Made by a program: the position numbers and the translations under genes. A DNA stretch of 64,000 nt from Sulfurospirillum multivorans DSM 12446 (GTDB lineage Bacteria > Campylobacterota > Campylobacteria > Campylobacterales > Sulfurospirillaceae). The stretch is taken from positions 186,001-250,000 of the forward strand of contig NZ_CP007201.1 in the NCBI RefSeq assembly GCF_000568815.1, in the 5' to 3' direction. The notes beneath the pieces were generated by a model. The model had not been told where the DNA came from and ran no database searches. It saw nothing but the letters and a program-made list of their open reading frames with translations. This document shows, in pieces, positions 19,019 to 28,877 of this stretch; within the stretch, counting starts at the first letter, position 1; every line of letters starts with the position of its first letter.

Positions 19019-20437
19019 TTAAAACAATATAGACTTGATCTCGCAAAAAGCGTCCATGGAGTAGCGTCCACCCATTCTGCCTAGACCTGATTGTTTCATG
19101 CCACCAAAGGGAGGGTTTTTTGCCTTTGATGCAGCAGTATTGATCAGAACTCTTCCACTTCGTATCTGTTTAGCAAATTCATACGCCTTCGTTTCATCGC
19201 TTGAAAAGACATATGCAGAGAGCCCAAAAAGAGTGTCGTTTGCCATGCTGAGCGCTTCTTGCTCACTCTCGTAAGGTAGAACGCATAAAACGGGGCCAAA
19301 GATCTCTTCTTGCACGATTTTTAATGTTTGATCGTGACAGATAAAAACGGTTGGTTTGACAAAATAGCCTTTCTCAAATTCTTGAACCCTTCCAAGTCCA
19401 CCGCACAAAAGCTGCGCCCCTTCTTCAATACCACTTTTGATGTAGGCTTGTACCGTATTAAACTGGGTTTGGTTGATCATTGGACCAATCTTTGTCTCTT
19501 CGTTTTTTGGATCGCCGATTGTGAGTTTTTGGATCGTTTCGAGGAGTAGCCGTTTGACTTCGTTCAATTTTGCTTTGGGGACTAAAAGTCTACTGCCTGC
19601 ATGGCACGCTTGCCCGCTATTGCTATAGGCACTGCTTAAGACATGAGGAATCACTTTGGCTAAATTCGCATCTTCTAAAAGAATCGTAGGGGATTTTCCA
19701 CCGAGTTCGAGGGTCATACGTTTAATGGTTTTAGAGCAGTTTTCAAAAATTTTTTTGCCTGTTTTGGTACTTCCAATAAACGAAATAGCATTGACAAGCG
19801 GATGTTTTGTTAAAATTTCACCGACACTCTCACCGGTGCCATGAACGACATTGACAACACCTTTGGGAACATTGGCTCTGTGCAAACACTCTAAAAACGC
19901 TTGGGTTTCAAGGGCATTAAATTCACTGGGTTTAATCACCAGTGTACATCCAAGTGCGATGGCAGGAGCGATATTACTACATAAATGCGCTAGATTGGCA
20001 TTCCACGGAATGATCACGCCAATGACGCCCACGCCCTCTTTGATTGTTATGGAGTAGTCATCTTTTTTGATAAAATCGTAGCTTTTAAGCTCTTCTTTGA
20101 TCGCTAAAAAGAGGTTGATAGCATTTTTGGTTCGTCTGCGTGTCGTGGTAATCGTCGCGCCAAATTCTAAAACGGCTAAGTCAATCAGTCTCTCTTCGTG
20201 CTTGATCAGTTCATCATGAATATGCTGTAAAATCTCCATTCGTTCCTGAATCGACGTTTTTGAAAAGGATTCAAACGTCGTCGCTGCGCAATGAATGGCT
20301 TCGTCCATTTCAGAAGGCATGCTCAAATAAATTTGAGCGATTTCCTCTTCGGTTGTAGGATTTTTCAGCGTTAAGCTTTTGCTCGAATCAATTTTTTTAA
20401 ATTCGCCGTTGATGTAGTTTTGGTCGATTATTTTCAT
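19019..20437 (-). CDS. NAD(P)-dependent aldehyde dehydrogenase
   Basis: 472 residues of the aldehyde dehydrogenase superfamily. The catalytic Glu lies in LELGGKSP and the catalytic Cys in NSGQACHAGSR; the cofactor-binding GSTKTGKKIF and the C-terminal FGLSAYVFS and PPFGGMKQSGLGRMGG motifs are present. It oxidises an aldehyde to its acid; the substrate cannot be read from sequence. AAGG upstream of the ATG supports the start. It runs convergent to pflA and lies upstream of no obvious pathway partner. Confidence 0.9.
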   Translation of the reverse strand: MKIIDQNYINGEFKKIDSSKSLTLKNPTTEEEIAQIYLSMPSEMDEAIHCAATTFESFSKTSIQERMEILQHIHDELIKHEERLIDLAVLEFGATITTTRRRTKNAINLFLAIKEELKSYDFIKKDDYSITIKEGVGVIGVIIPWNANLAHLCSNIAPAIALGCTLVIKPSEFNALETQAFLECLHRANVPKGVVNVVHGTGESVGEILTKHPLVNAISFIGSTKTGKKIFENCSKTIKRMTLELGGKSPTILLEDANLAKVIPHVLSSAYSNSGQACHAGSRLLVPKAKLNEVKRLLLETIQKLTIGDPKNEETKIGPMINQTQFNTVQAYIKSGIEEGAQLLCGGLGRVQEFEKGYFVKPTVFICHDQTLKIVQEEIFGPVLCVLPYESEQEALSMANDTLFGLSAYVFSSDETKAYEFAKQIRSGRVLINTAASKAKNPPFGGMKQSGLGRMGGRYSMDAFCEIKSILF

Positions 20438-20461
20438 TTAATGAGATTACCTTTATCGTTG

Positions 20462-21358
20462 TTAAGATTTAAAATGCGTTTCAATGGCGCCAAAAAGATC
20501 ATTCACATCGCCTTTGGGATGCGGCGGAAATTGCGAAGCATTGAAGGTGCGTTGGCGTTTGGCTAAATGAATTGTATTAAAGCTAATGCGCTCGCTAAGA
20601 GCATTAAACGTCAATTTCCCATCGAAATAATCCAACACCTCTTTGATGCCAATCGCTTTCATACATTGGGGCGCTCTGCTGTACCGTTTTTCCAACCCAA
20701 AGACTTCATCCACCAAACCTTGTGTGAGCATGTTCTGCGTGCGCAGTGCAATTCTTTGCGCAAGAATTTCTCGTGGCGTATCAATTTCAAACAGGGCAAC
20801 CTCTTTAATGAGAGGCGCTTGCTTGGCATGCAAAAGATAGGCTGAGGGAATTTCACCTGTTGTCAAAAAGATCTCCAACCATTTCTCGATGCGGTAACGA
20901 TCACTGGAAGCAATTTTACTCGCAAATGCCTCATCATGCGCGTTTATGAGCGCATACGATGTTTCGAGATTCAGCAGGAGATGATCGATTTTTTCTTTTA
21001 CATATAAAGATATTTCAGGCTTGATACTGAGTCCTTCCATCATCGCTTTGAGGTAAAAACCTGTACCACCTACGATGATCAGATTTTTCCCCTCACGCAA
21101 AGCTTCGTGTTTTGCTTCGTTAAAGAGCTCAAAAAACATCGTGACATCAAAATGCTCGCTGGGCAAAAGAACATCCATCCCAAAATGCTTTATGCCTTGT
21201 CGCTCCTCAAGGGTGGGTTTTGCAGAAGCAATATCAATCTCTTTATAGATGCTGAGCGAATCAAGCGATACAATATGTGCGTTATATTTCAGCGCCAATT
21301 CGATGGAAAGTGCTGTTTTACCTGAAGCCGTTGGTCCTAAAATAGCGATGGTTTTCAA
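20462..21358 (-). CDS. miaA: tRNA dimethylallyltransferase (MiaA)
   Basis: Transfers the dimethylallyl group to A37 of tRNAs that read UNN codons. The P-loop GPTASGKT is at residues 8-15, with the DSLSIYKEIDIASAKPT and GGTGFYLKAM motifs following; 298 residues is normal. The start is TTG at 21356-21358 (on the minus strand). It is followed 24 bp later by the aldehyde dehydrogenase gene on the same strand, possibly an operon. Confidence 0.95.
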   Translation of the reverse strand: MKTIAILGPTASGKTALSIELALKYNAHIVSLDSLSIYKEIDIASAKPTLEERQGIKHFGMDVLLPSEHFDVTMFFELFNEAKHEALREGKNLIIVGGTGFYLKAMMEGLSIKPEISLYVKEKIDHLLLNLETSYALINAHDEAFASKIASSDRYRIEKWLEIFLTTGEIPSAYLLHAKQAPLIKEVALFEIDTPREILAQRIALRTQNMLTQGLVDEVFGLEKRYSRAPQCMKAIGIKEVLDYFDGKLTFNALSERISFNTIHLAKRQRTFNASQFPPHPKGDVNDLFGAIETHFKS

Positions 21359-21367
21359 TGAGTTTCT

Positions 21368-21379
21368 CTTACATGTAAG
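21368..21379. repeat. Palindrome CTTACATGTAAG upstream of miaA
   Basis: An exact copy of the iterated palindrome in the 131-bp region between divergent miaA and the UbiA-family gene, 10 bp upstream of the miaA start. It could influence either gene, but most copies elsewhere are inside genes. Confidence 0.8.
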
Positions 21380-21489
21380 TCTGAGTACCGTTGTACTTTT
21401 GCGCCTTTTAGCGGTGCTGTGCGTGCAATTATAACACTTTTAAAGGGTTTTGTTGTAAAATCAAGCCATCTTAAACGTAAAGGTTAGTA

Positions 21490-22359
21490 TTGCAACAACT
21501 CTGGCTCAAACTCAAAGATATTAGTGATTTGATCGTCTTTAAACACTCCGTTTTCGCACTCCCTTTTATTTTCGTGGCGATGATTGTCTCCTCCAAAGCG
21601 CAAAGTGGCACCGTCTGGTTTGGATTTAAACTGTTAATTTTTGGACTACTCGCCGCTGTAAGTGCGCGTAATTTTGCGATGGCATTTAACCGCTATGCCG
21701 ATCGCGATATTGATAAGTACAATCCACGAACCGCCAATCGCCCGAGTGTCGATGGACGCATTGGTACGTTCAATATGCAGCTTTTTATTGCGCTCAATGC
21801 TATTGTTTTTATTGTCGTCGCATATCTTATTAATGATCTTGCCTTTTACCTCAGCATTCCAATTTTGATTATTTTGGGCGGTTATTCCCTGTTTAAACGT
21901 TTTTCACCGTATGCACATTTGGTACTTGGAGTTTCGCTTGGATTGGCACCTATTGCGGGTGTCGTCGCGATTCAAGAATCCATTCCGTTGTGGTCGATTT
22001 TACTCTCCATTGGGGTGATGTACTGGGTGGCAGGGTTTGATCTGCTTTACTCCTTGCAAGATATGGAGTATGATAAAGCCAATGGACTTTTCTCGATTCC
22101 CTCCCGCTTTGGCAAAGAGGCGACTTTTTTTATCTCACGGCTGTTTCATGCCCAAACCGTACTGTTTTGGTTTCTATTTGTGCTCAGCGCTGATCTTGGA
22201 TTTTTGGCGTATGTGGGTGTTTTAATCTCTGCGATTGTGCTCTTTTTTGAACATCGCATTGTGCTCAAAGATTTTTCCAAAATTGATCGCGCTTTTTTCA
22301 CGCTCAATGGCTATTTGGGAATCATCTTTTTTGCCTTGATCTTTTTAGATAGGATCTGA
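21490..22359 (+). CDS. mqnP: UbiA-family prenyltransferase, likely MqnP (menaquinone pathway)
   Basis: 289-residue membrane protein with about eight helices and the two Asp-rich motifs of UbiA prenyltransferases: NRYADRDIDKYNPRTANRP (~61-79) and DLLYSLQDMEYDKANGLFS (~182-200). It attaches a polyprenyl tail to an aromatic ring. Campylobacterota make menaquinone by the futalosine route, where MqnP does this step; that assignment is inference. TTG 21490 is used as the start, with AAAGG 6 nt upstream. Confidence 0.85.
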   Translation: MQQLWLKLKDISDLIVFKHSVFALPFIFVAMIVSSKAQSGTVWFGFKLLIFGLLAAVSARNFAMAFNRYADRDIDKYNPRTANRPSVDGRIGTFNMQLFIALNAIVFIVVAYLINDLAFYLSIPILIILGGYSLFKRFSPYAHLVLGVSLGLAPIAGVVAIQESIPLWSILLSIGVMYWVAGFDLLYSLQDMEYDKANGLFSIPSRFGKEATFFISRLFHAQTVLFWFLFVLSADLGFLAYVGVLISAIVLFFEHRIVLKDFSKIDRAFFTLNGYLGIIFFALIFLDRI

Positions 22360-22361
22360 AT

Positions 22362-22892
22362 ATGGAAACCATTCGTTTCGTGACCGCTTTTTTAAAGATC
22401 GCCTTTGAGCCAAGTGATGTGGAAAATTCACCGTTGATGCAAGAGTATTACACACTTTTGCAGATCAATGATGACCCGTTAGGCGTTTGGCTCAAATCTT
22501 CTAGAATTCGCAAAGAAGCCGAAGCGAGCGATCAGGTACTTTTAACACTGTTGATTGAACTGCACCGCAAAATCGATAAATTGACCCATCTGTCGACCAG
22601 TGACACACCGTTGTATGTGCCTTTAGCGATGCACGGAAATCTCAAAGCGATTGGGCATGGGTACATTGAGTTTGATAGCGCTGTTTTAAAATTAAACGAG
22701 AGCTATTATGCACGCATTGATATGCCAACGTTTCCAAGGCGTCAGATTCCCATTTTTTTTGAAGCGCACACGCAGAGCATCGGTAAAATTGTGATGATGC
22801 ACGAAGATGATGAGAACGATTGGAACGCTTATATGGTAGCGTGTGAGCGTGTGATGATACGCCAAATGAAAGGAAATCAAAGTGAGTATTGA
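22362..22892 (+). CDS. Conserved protein, possible PilZ-like C-terminus
   Basis: 176 residues, no membrane segment. The C-terminal ~90 residues (LKAIGHGYIEFDSAVLKLNESYYARIDMPTFP split by short loops) look like a small beta barrel, and the following RRQIPIFFEAH is weakly PilZ-like; the canonical RxxxR and D/NxSxxG motifs are not clear. It starts 2 nt after the prenyltransferase gene and overlaps the next gene, so it is in that operon. Function unknown. Confidence 0.7.
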   Translation: METIRFVTAFLKIAFEPSDVENSPLMQEYYTLLQINDDPLGVWLKSSRIRKEAEASDQVLLTLLIELHRKIDKLTHLSTSDTPLYVPLAMHGNLKAIGHGYIEFDSAVLKLNESYYARIDMPTFPRRQIPIFFEAHTQSIGKIVMMHEDDENDWNAYMVACERVMIRQMKGNQSEY

Positions 22893-23397
22893 AACCCTCG
22901 CCTTTATAGCATTAGCAGCCCTTGTGGTGATCATTTTTTTAATGGTCTATATTCGCGATATCGAGGTCAATAAAAAACTGATGATTTATGAAAAAAGCAT
23001 CGAAGAGCTGAACTACCAAAATCATGTGCTCAATAAGACATTAAACGAACTCACTTCCGCTTCTAAAGAGCCTGCACTCGATGCTAAGGCGTTGGAGAGT
23101 AAGATTCTTGGGAGTGTAAAAGAGGAGATCCATCAAAGCGTGTTTCCTCTGGTGGCTTCCCTCCAAGATGTTGAAAAAATTATGCAAAATTTCAGAGATG
23201 AGCAAAGTGGTCGCATTGATCGTTTGGAGAGCCGTACCAAAGAGATGGGATTTGCCTCCTCGTCGCCTTCAAGCTCGAATGAAAAAGTGATCGTTTCCCA
23301 ATACGCCAAAGGCAGAAGCGAAGCTGAAATTGCCAAAGATTTACGTATTGGCATTGGTGAAGTTGATCTTGTGTTGAAATTGGCAAATTTAAAATAA
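22882..23397 (+). CDS. Membrane-anchored coiled-coil protein with C-terminal HTH-like motif
   Basis: 171 residues. It has one N-terminal helix (TLAFIALAALVVIIFLMVYI), a long charged coiled coil, and a C-terminal segment VSQYAKGRSEAEIAKDLRIGIGEVDLVLKL resembling the small HTH of DUF6115/DUF2802-type proteins. The start is GTG 22882 with AAAGGA upstream, overlapping the previous stop. It ends three bases before a 30-bp palindromic terminator. Role unknown. Confidence 0.75.
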   Translation: MSIETLAFIALAALVVIIFLMVYIRDIEVNKKLMIYEKSIEELNYQNHVLNKTLNELTSASKEPALDAKALESKILGSVKEEIHQSVFPLVASLQDVEKIMQNFRDEQSGRIDRLESRTKEMGFASSSPSSSNEKVIVSQYAKGRSEAEIAKDLRIGIGEVDLVLKLANLK

Positions 23398-23399
23398 TG

Positions 23400-23429
23400 T
23401 AAAACGGCTTTACATGTAAAGCCGTTTTA
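23400..23429. terminator. 30-bp perfect palindrome, bidirectional terminator
   Basis: A perfect palindrome between convergent genes, with TTTACATGTAAA (23409-23420) at its centre. It folds into a 13-bp stem with a CATG loop; one arm begins AAAACGGC and the other ends GCCGTTTT, so a T tract follows on both strands. The iterated palindrome has been built into a terminator here. Confidence 0.85.
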
Positions 23430-23434
23430 AGTAC

Positions 23435-24883
23435 TTACTTCCCTGTAGAACGGCACTCCGAAGCGGATTCTTGGATCATGGAATCTAAAAGAGTAAAGAG
23501 GCTGGTACTCGCATCTTCCATCTTTTTAAAATTGTTAATGAAGTGTGAAATCGTCTCACTGGTATACCCATTTTTAAGCAGTTGCATATTTTCAAGCACA
23601 GAGTGATGCACCGTTTTGTGCGGTTCGTGAAGCATCGGATACGATTTGGTACTACCAAAGCGCTGTTGAGTCGTAGGCTCTTGGTACCACTTTCCAAGCC
23701 TACACGTCTCATGGTCTGAGAATGCAATATCTTGTTTTTCATTGAGAACGGCAGAGTAAGCATTGGTTTTATAGACAACATGATCGATCTTCGCCAAAAT
23801 TGTAAAGATTTTATTTTCAAGCTTATACGAGATGTCCGCTGTAGCATTAGCATCTTTGTTAAAGGCACGCAGTGCATCTTCAAAGTGAATGACATTTTGA
23901 CCGCTCGTGTTAGCAATAACGCTAATACGATCCGAATTGGAGTGAATGCCATTGGTCTCTTGTTGCAAGGTTTGAATCGTCATGGCGATCTCTTGCGTCG
24001 CTTTTTGGGTACGTTCAGCAAGCTTTCGCACTTCATCCGCAACAACGGCAAAGCCACGTCCGTGTTCACCTGCACGTGCTGCTTCAATGGCGGCGTTGAG
24101 TGCGAGCAAATTGGTTTGATCGGCGATGTCTTTAATGAGGTTTGCCACAGAAGAGATTTCCGAAGTGCGTTCACTCAAAGAAGTAATCGCCTCATTGGTG
24201 CTGGCTAAAAGTTCTAGGAGCTCTTGAATGCCTGAAGAGAGCTCGATGACAGTTTCTAAACTATCATTGGATTTTTCAGCGGTCATATTGGAAACTTCAG
24301 TGATTTGCGACATCTCTTGAATGCTGTTGGAGAGGTCTTGTTGAATGCTAATCACACCGTTATTTCCATTGCCAAGGTCTGAGAATGCCGAAGAGAGCAT
24401 GCCTCTGGCTTTTCCTTTTTGCCCTTCTGAGATGCCACTAACCCCCTGGGAAAGATAACGTGCATTAATCGCAAAGAGTCCACGGAACCCTTCGTTAAAG
24501 ATATTACGATACGTTTTGCCTTGACTAGCTGATTCGATAGAGGTTTTTGTCTCTCTCATCAATGCTTCCATTTGGTCTAACAGATCGTTGATGGCGTACG
24601 CCACTTCGCTCATCGGTTGTTTGGGATTGACATTAACGACACGAGGCTCTAGGTTACCTTTAGCCGCCTCTTTAACCACATTGAGCACTTTTTCATAGAT
24701 GTCAACATCACACTGCATACTCTTACGGCTTCCAAAAAAAGAGCCGACACCCACACCCAGAAGCAATCCAGACGTCGCCATCGTATCGGTATAGCCTGCA
24801 AAGTAACTTCCACAAGCGATGAGAACGAAAAGAGCAAAAAAAGTCAGTTTAGAGTCGTTGAAGCGTGTTAGAAAGCTCTGCAT
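23435..24883 (-). CDS. Methyl-accepting chemotaxis protein with CZB-like end (CetA-like)
   Basis: 482 residues from ATG 24881-24883. Two N-terminal hydrophobic helices with almost no periplasmic loop are followed by a HAMP-like region, and the receptor signalling hairpin contains [19 protein letters not shown]. The C-terminus carries [13 protein letters not shown] and later H..H residues, the pattern of the chemoreceptor zinc-binding (CZB) domain. With no sensor domain outside the membrane and a PAS protein encoded just upstream, it resembles CetA/CetB energy-taxis receptors. The longer frame to 24961 overlaps the PAS gene and is less likely. Confidence 0.85.
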   Translation of the reverse strand: MQSFLTRFNDSKLTFFALFVLIACGSYFAGYTDTMATSGLLLGVGVGSFFGSRKSMQCDVDIYEKVLNVVKEAAKGNLEPRVVNVNPKQPMSEVAYAINDLLDQMEALMRETKTSIESASQGKTYRNIFNEGFRGLFAINARYLSQGVSGISEGQKGKARGMLSSAFSDLGNGNNGVISIQQDLSNSIQEMSQITEVSNMTAEKSNDSLETVIELSSGIQELLELLASTNEAITSLSERTSEISSVANLIKDIADQTNLLALNAAIEAARAGEHGRGFAVVADEVRKLAERTQKATQEIAMTIQTLQQETNGIHSNSDRISVIANTSGQNVIHFEDALRAFNKDANATADISYKLENKIFTILAKIDHVVYKTNAYSAVLNEKQDIAFSDHETCRLGKWYQEPTTQQRFGSTKSYPMLHEPHKTVHHSVLENMQLLKNGYTSETISHFINNFKKMEDASTSLFTLLDSMIQESASECRSTGK

Positions 24884-25361
24884 AGCTGACTCCTTTTTGA
24901 TTGAGTAGATCGGTAATATAGGCTTGTGAAGCATCGATGCCGCCTGTTTTTTCCAATTCAAGTAATTTGGCGTACAGAGGTTTGATAATTTCTAACGCTT
25001 TAGGATTGGCTTTGCGTCTGACGGAGTAATACCCGATAATGTTGCCTGATTGATCGGTTGAAGCGGTGACATTGGCATACACCCAGTAACATCCTCCATC
25101 AAAACTAAGATTTTTAACATACGCAAAAATCTCTTCTTTATTTTTGACATGATCCCATAACAGTTTAAAGATGATGCGAGGCATATCAGGATGACGAATA
25201 ATACTGTGAGGTTTACCAAGAATTTCTTGCTCGCTCGCACCTACGATTTTGATGAAAGGTTCATTGCAGTAAGTGACTTTGCCATGGATATCGGTTTTAG
25301 AAACCAAAAAGGCATCCGCACTTACGGAATGTTCCTTACTATTGGGAATAGGCTTTTGCAT
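24849..25361 (-). CDS. PAS-domain energy sensor (CetB-like)
   Basis: 170 residues, soluble. One PAS domain (about 15-125) with the Aer-type stretch [21 protein letters not shown], which in Aer/CetB binds FAD and senses redox state. The ATG has AAGGAG at a good distance upstream. Its 3' end overlaps the start of the receptor gene by 35 bp, implying coupled translation of a sensor and transducer that are fused in E. coli Aer. FAD binding is inferred from family. Confidence 0.85.
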   Translation of the reverse strand: MQKPIPNSKEHSVSADAFLVSKTDIHGKVTYCNEPFIKIVGASEQEILGKPHSIIRHPDMPRIIFKLLWDHVKNKEEIFAYVKNLSFDGGCYWVYANVTASTDQSGNIIGYYSVRRKANPKALEIIKPLYAKLLELEKTGGIDASQAYITDLLNQKGVSYAELSNTLQRL

Positions 25362-25479
25362 ACCTATACTCCTTGCAAAGATTATTTAAAAAATGTCACA
25401 CATTCTAGCTCAATCAATTTTAGAAATAGCTTGAAAGTTCTGAGAATCACTTTTGCAATCTATATTGTGGATATTTATG

Positions 25480-25485
25480 TATAAT
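25480..25485 (+). promoter_or_regulatory. -10 box upstream of moaA
   Basis: TATAAT 31 bp before the moaA ATG in a T-rich context; the -35 is poor, as is common in Campylobacterota. AAGGA at 25506-25510 serves as the ribosome site. Confidence 0.5.
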
Positions 25486-25516
25486 GACCTCCGCATTAAA
25501 GTAACAAGGAACAAAA

Positions 25517-26485
25517 ATGTTAGTGGATGGATTTGGAAGAAACGTCACTTATTTAAGGGTTTCCGTAACGGAGAGGTGTAATTTTAGGTGTCAGTATTGT
25601 ATGCCTGAAAAGCCTTTTTCATGGGTGCCTAAAGAGAATTTACTGAGCTTTGAAGAACTTTTTTTATTTGTAAAAGTCGCCATTGATGAAGGCATCACCA
25701 AGATCAGAATCACTGGAGGCGAGCCTCTTTTAAGAACCGATTTAGATAAATTTATCGCCATGATCAATCAGCACAAGAGTGGATTGGATTTAGCGCTCAC
25801 GACCAACGGTTTTTTACTCAAAGATGCGGCGCAAAAACTCAAAAATGCTGGACTTCAACGCGTTAATATCTCATTGGATAGCCTAAAGCCTGAGGTCGCC
25901 AGTAAAATGGCGCAAAAAGATGTCTTAGCTAAAGTGCAAGCCGGTATTGAAGAAGCACTCAAAGTGGGACTCAATGTTAAAATTAACATGGTGCCTATTA
26001 AAGGCATTAACGCTGATGAGGTTTTAGATGTGCTTGAATATGCGAAAGAGCGTGGCATGTCGATTCGCTTTATCGAATACATGGAAAACACCCATGCCAA
26101 AGAGCAACTCAAAGGTTTGAGTGGCGATGAGGTGCAAGCACTGATCGCGCAACGATACCCCTTTAAAGCGATAGGCCGTGTGGGACCCAGTCCTGCGCAT
26201 CTTTTTGAGTTGGATGATGGGTATGTTTTTGGCATTATTGACCCGCATAAACACGATTTTTGTGAAGATTGTAACCGTATTCGACTCACCGCAGAGGGCA
26301 TGCTCATACCCTGTCTTTATTTCGATGAGGCGATGAGTATCAAAGATGCGGTGCATAAAGGCGATGTTGCCGCAGCGGCTGAGATTTTAAAAGAGGTACT
26401 CCGCAATAAACCTGAAAAGAATAAATGGAGCGATGATGATCAAAATGAGACATCAAGTCGCGCCTTTTACGAAACGGGTGGGTGA
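25517..26485 (+). CDS. moaA: GTP 3',8-cyclase (MoaA), molybdenum cofactor
   Basis: Radical-SAM enzyme for the first step of molybdopterin synthesis. N-terminal cluster CNFRCQYC (C21, C25, C28) and a C-terminal cluster [18 protein letters not shown] are both present; 322 residues is normal, though the usual C-terminal GG is inside ETGG at the end. It overlaps the 3' end of moeA, which points toward it, by 19 bp. Confidence 0.95.
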   Translation: MLVDGFGRNVTYLRVSVTERCNFRCQYCMPEKPFSWVPKENLLSFEELFLFVKVAIDEGITKIRITGGEPLLRTDLDKFIAMINQHKSGLDLALTTNGFLLKDAAQKLKNAGLQRVNISLDSLKPEVASKMAQKDVLAKVQAGIEEALKVGLNVKINMVPIKGINADEVLDVLEYAKERGMSIRFIEYMENTHAKEQLKGLSGDEVQALIAQRYPFKAIGRVGPSPAHLFELDDGYVFGIIDPHKHDFCEDCNRIRLTAEGMLIPCLYFDEAMSIKDAVHKGDVAAAAEILKEVLRNKPEKNKWSDDDQNETSSRAFYETGG

Positions 26486-27621
26486 GTAAAATAGAAGAAG
26501 GGGATCTCTTCGCCTTCTTCTATACTCTCTTTGCCTTCGCTTAGGGTATAACCATTGCATTGACTGAGGATATTAAGCCGTCCTGCCTCGTAATAGGGAG
26601 CGCATACAAAGTGTCTTCCATCGCTGTAACCTGGAATGGCACTCATCGAATTATCTTTACATGTAATGCGTTTTTGGTTGATGCAGGTGATAAAATCAGG
26701 AATAATGCAATGCCGGTGTTGCAGGTGTCGAAGCAGTGGAACACCCAACATTTCAAATCCCAACATGCACCCCAGCGGAAGTCCTGGAAGATGTAAAATA
26801 GGCGTGTTCTCAAAAAGTGTCAGTGCACTTGGCTTAGCAGGCGTAATGCGGACTTGGTGAAAAAGAGGCAGAAGTGTTTTGGTCTCCAAGAGATGGCGCA
26901 TCGCATCGTGACGACTGAGTGCTCCCGTTGTTATCACACAATCTGCTTTGCCAACCAGTTCTTGCAGTGCTTTTAAAATCTTAGCGTCATCCTCTTCGCC
27001 AATAACAATTTCCCCTACTTTCCCCCCTAATTCGATAACCCGTGCCGCTAAACTCATCGCATTGGAGTTATGAATTTCGCCCGTTGCGAGTTGAGAGCCA
27101 ATGCTTAAAATACTTACCGTTGGTCTTTGAACGGCTTTGACGGTATTAATGCCTTGTGACGAGAGGGCGGTGATTTTTTGCGCACTGATGCGCTCATATT
27201 TTTTCAACAACAACTCTCCCTTAGAAATGTCTTCGCCCTCTTTTTTGATGTGTTGGGATTGGCTTACATGTAAAGGAATTTTGATGCACTCATCGTGGTC
27301 AACCAAGACATCTTCTTCGGCAATAATGGTATCGGCACCTTCGGGAATGCTCTCCCCCGTGGAAAGCCTAACACCGTACCCCAACGGAATGGGCGTAGGA
27401 TAGGGTGGATTTAAAAGTGTGTAGGTAAGGGTAGTTGGCTCAAATGCAATGCCATAGCCTTCTTTCAGGCTCATCGGATGTTTTGGGAGCGCAAATTTGG
27501 CGTAAACATCGCTACTGGAAATGCGGTTGATCGCTTTTAAAAGAGGCAATGTTTGGTTTACATGTAAAGGTTGAATCTGCGTCTGAATGATCTGAAGCGC
27601 TTCTTGGTACGAAATAGGCAT
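26467..27621 (-). CDS. moeA: Molybdopterin molybdotransferase (MoeA)
   Basis: Inserts molybdenum into molybdopterin. 384 residues, slightly short. Visible: the [17 protein letters not shown] segment, [20 protein letters not shown] (where many MoeA have GGVSxGxxD), and the [15 protein letters not shown] segment. The GGVS motif is altered to TGALSRHD, so activity should not be assumed. Three copies of TTACATGTAA (26657, 27264, 27557) fall in it, encoding ITCK, PLHV and PLHV on the minus strand. Confidence 0.85.
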   Translation of the reverse strand: MPISYQEALQIIQTQIQPLHVNQTLPLLKAINRISSSDVYAKFALPKHPMSLKEGYGIAFEPTTLTYTLLNPPYPTPIPLGYGVRLSTGESIPEGADTIIAEEDVLVDHDECIKIPLHVSQSQHIKKEGEDISKGELLLKKYERISAQKITALSSQGINTVKAVQRPTVSILSIGSQLATGEIHNSNAMSLAARVIELGGKVGEIVIGEEDDAKILKALQELVGKADCVITTGALSRHDAMRHLLETKTLLPLFHQVRITPAKPSALTLFENTPILHLPGLPLGCMLGFEMLGVPLLRHLQHRHCIIPDFITCINQKRITCKDNSMSAIPGYSDGRHFVCAPYYEAGRLNILSQCNGYTLSEGKESIEEGEEIPFFYFTHPPVS

Positions 27622-27700
27622 GGTTTAACCTTATGATTTATGGGTACTATTATACTAAAATGGGTAGAATCTGTGATTATTTTTTGAAGGATTTTTCATT

Positions 27701-28111
27701 ATGGAAGAACTGATCCAATTATCGAGTCAACTGCATTTGGTTTTTATCATCCTTTTAGTCGTACTCATCGCACTCAATCTCTATTTGCTCAAAAGTGACA
27801 AAACATTTCTTAAACTCTCCAAAAGACTTGAACTGATTGCTCCTCAATACTACATCGTCCTCTCCGCCATCTTTTTCACAGGCATTATTGTCATGGCAGT
27901 GCGTCAATTTACCTTTTCGCTTTCGGTGTGGGTGATGATTGTTGTCTGGATTGGTATTGTCGCTTTTGGCATCAGAGGGCATAAAATGTACAAAAAATTG
28001 GAGCGAACCGAAGCGTCTCAAAGCGCTTATAAACGTTATGCCATTAAAAAATACACGCTCGATTTACTCGCACTCGTGCTCACAAGCGCGCTCTTTTATA
28101 CGGTGCATTAA
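27701..28111 (+). CDS. Small integral membrane protein of unknown function
   Basis: 136 residues with four predicted membrane helices (about 13-30, 48-65, 72-90, 118-134) and a positively charged loop (KMYKKLERTEASQSAYKRYAIKKY). No motif recognised. It starts an apparent run ending in rsmE, which begins on the base after its stop. Confidence 0.75.
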   Translation: MEELIQLSSQLHLVFIILLVVLIALNLYLLKSDKTFLKLSKRLELIAPQYYIVLSAIFFTGIIVMAVRQFTFSLSVWVMIVVWIGIVAFGIRGHKMYKKLERTEASQSAYKRYAIKKYTLDLLALVLTSALFYTVH

Positions 28112-28780
28112 ATGCAGTTTGTCTATCATCCCCGTGCAGGTGAGCCACTCCTCAAAGTAGATACGAGGGAATACGAACATCTCTTTAAAGTGCGTCGTAT
28201 CAGCGTGGGAGAGAAGCTTTCGTGGCGAAATTTAGAAGATGCGTTTATCTATGAGTATGAAATTACCCAGATTGGTAAAAAAGAGGCAGAGCTCGCACTT
28301 GTGTCTCAAAAAGAGTTGCCATTGATGCCTTCAAACGTTTTACATGTAGGTTGGAGTATCATCGATCCTAAGATCATTGAAAAGACACTTCCGATGCTCA
28401 ATGAACTCGGTGTTTCTAAGATCAGTTTTGTTTATGCCGAATTTTCGCAAAAAGGGCATAAACTGGACTTGGAGCGCATGAAGCGTATTTTGATCAACTC
28501 TTCCCAACAGTGTGGGCGAAGTTTATTGATGCCAATCGAAGTGTTTACTTCGCTTCAAACCTATTTAGAAGCGTATCCGAAAAGTCATGTCTTGGACTTT
28601 TCAGAGGTCAAATTAAAGGGCGATGAAGCGATTAGTTCAATCTTGATTGGACCGGAGGGCGGATTTAGCCAAAAAGAGCGATTGTTACTTCAAACTCAAC
28701 CGATTGTGGGTCTTACATGTAACACAATTTTACGAAGTGAAACGGCAGTAGTGGCTGCGGCTTCCAAAATATTGGCATGA
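28112..28780 (+). CDS. rsmE: 16S rRNA m3U1498 methyltransferase (RsmE)
   Basis: SPOUT-class methyltransferase, 222 residues. N-terminal PUA-like part, then the knotted domain with LIGPEGGFSQKE and the C-terminal ILRSETAVVAA SAM-binding loops. Contains one exact palindrome copy (28713-28722, LTCN) and one 9/10 copy near 28339. Confidence 0.92.
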   Translation: MQFVYHPRAGEPLLKVDTREYEHLFKVRRISVGEKLSWRNLEDAFIYEYEITQIGKKEAELALVSQKELPLMPSNVLHVGWSIIDPKIIEKTLPMLNELGVSKISFVYAEFSQKGHKLDLERMKRILINSSQQCGRSLLMPIEVFTSLQTYLEAYPKSHVLDFSEVKLKGDEAISSILIGPEGGFSQKERLLLQTQPIVGLTCNTILRSETAVVAAASKILA

Positions 28781-28781
28781 C

Positions 28782-28810
28782 TTGAAATAATGAATCTTTT
28801 GTGCTATAAT
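28782..28810 (+). promoter_or_regulatory. rpmE: Strong promoter for rpmE
   Basis: TTGAAA (28782-28787) and TATAAT (28805-28810) are separated by 17 bp, the best housekeeping promoter in the window, placed right after rsmE and ~67 bp before the L31 start. Confidence 0.8.
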
Positions 28811-28877
28811 TTGCACCCTTTGGCAAGACGTGCCAAATAATAGATTTTATTTTTATGAACAATTAAGGAAAAGCATT

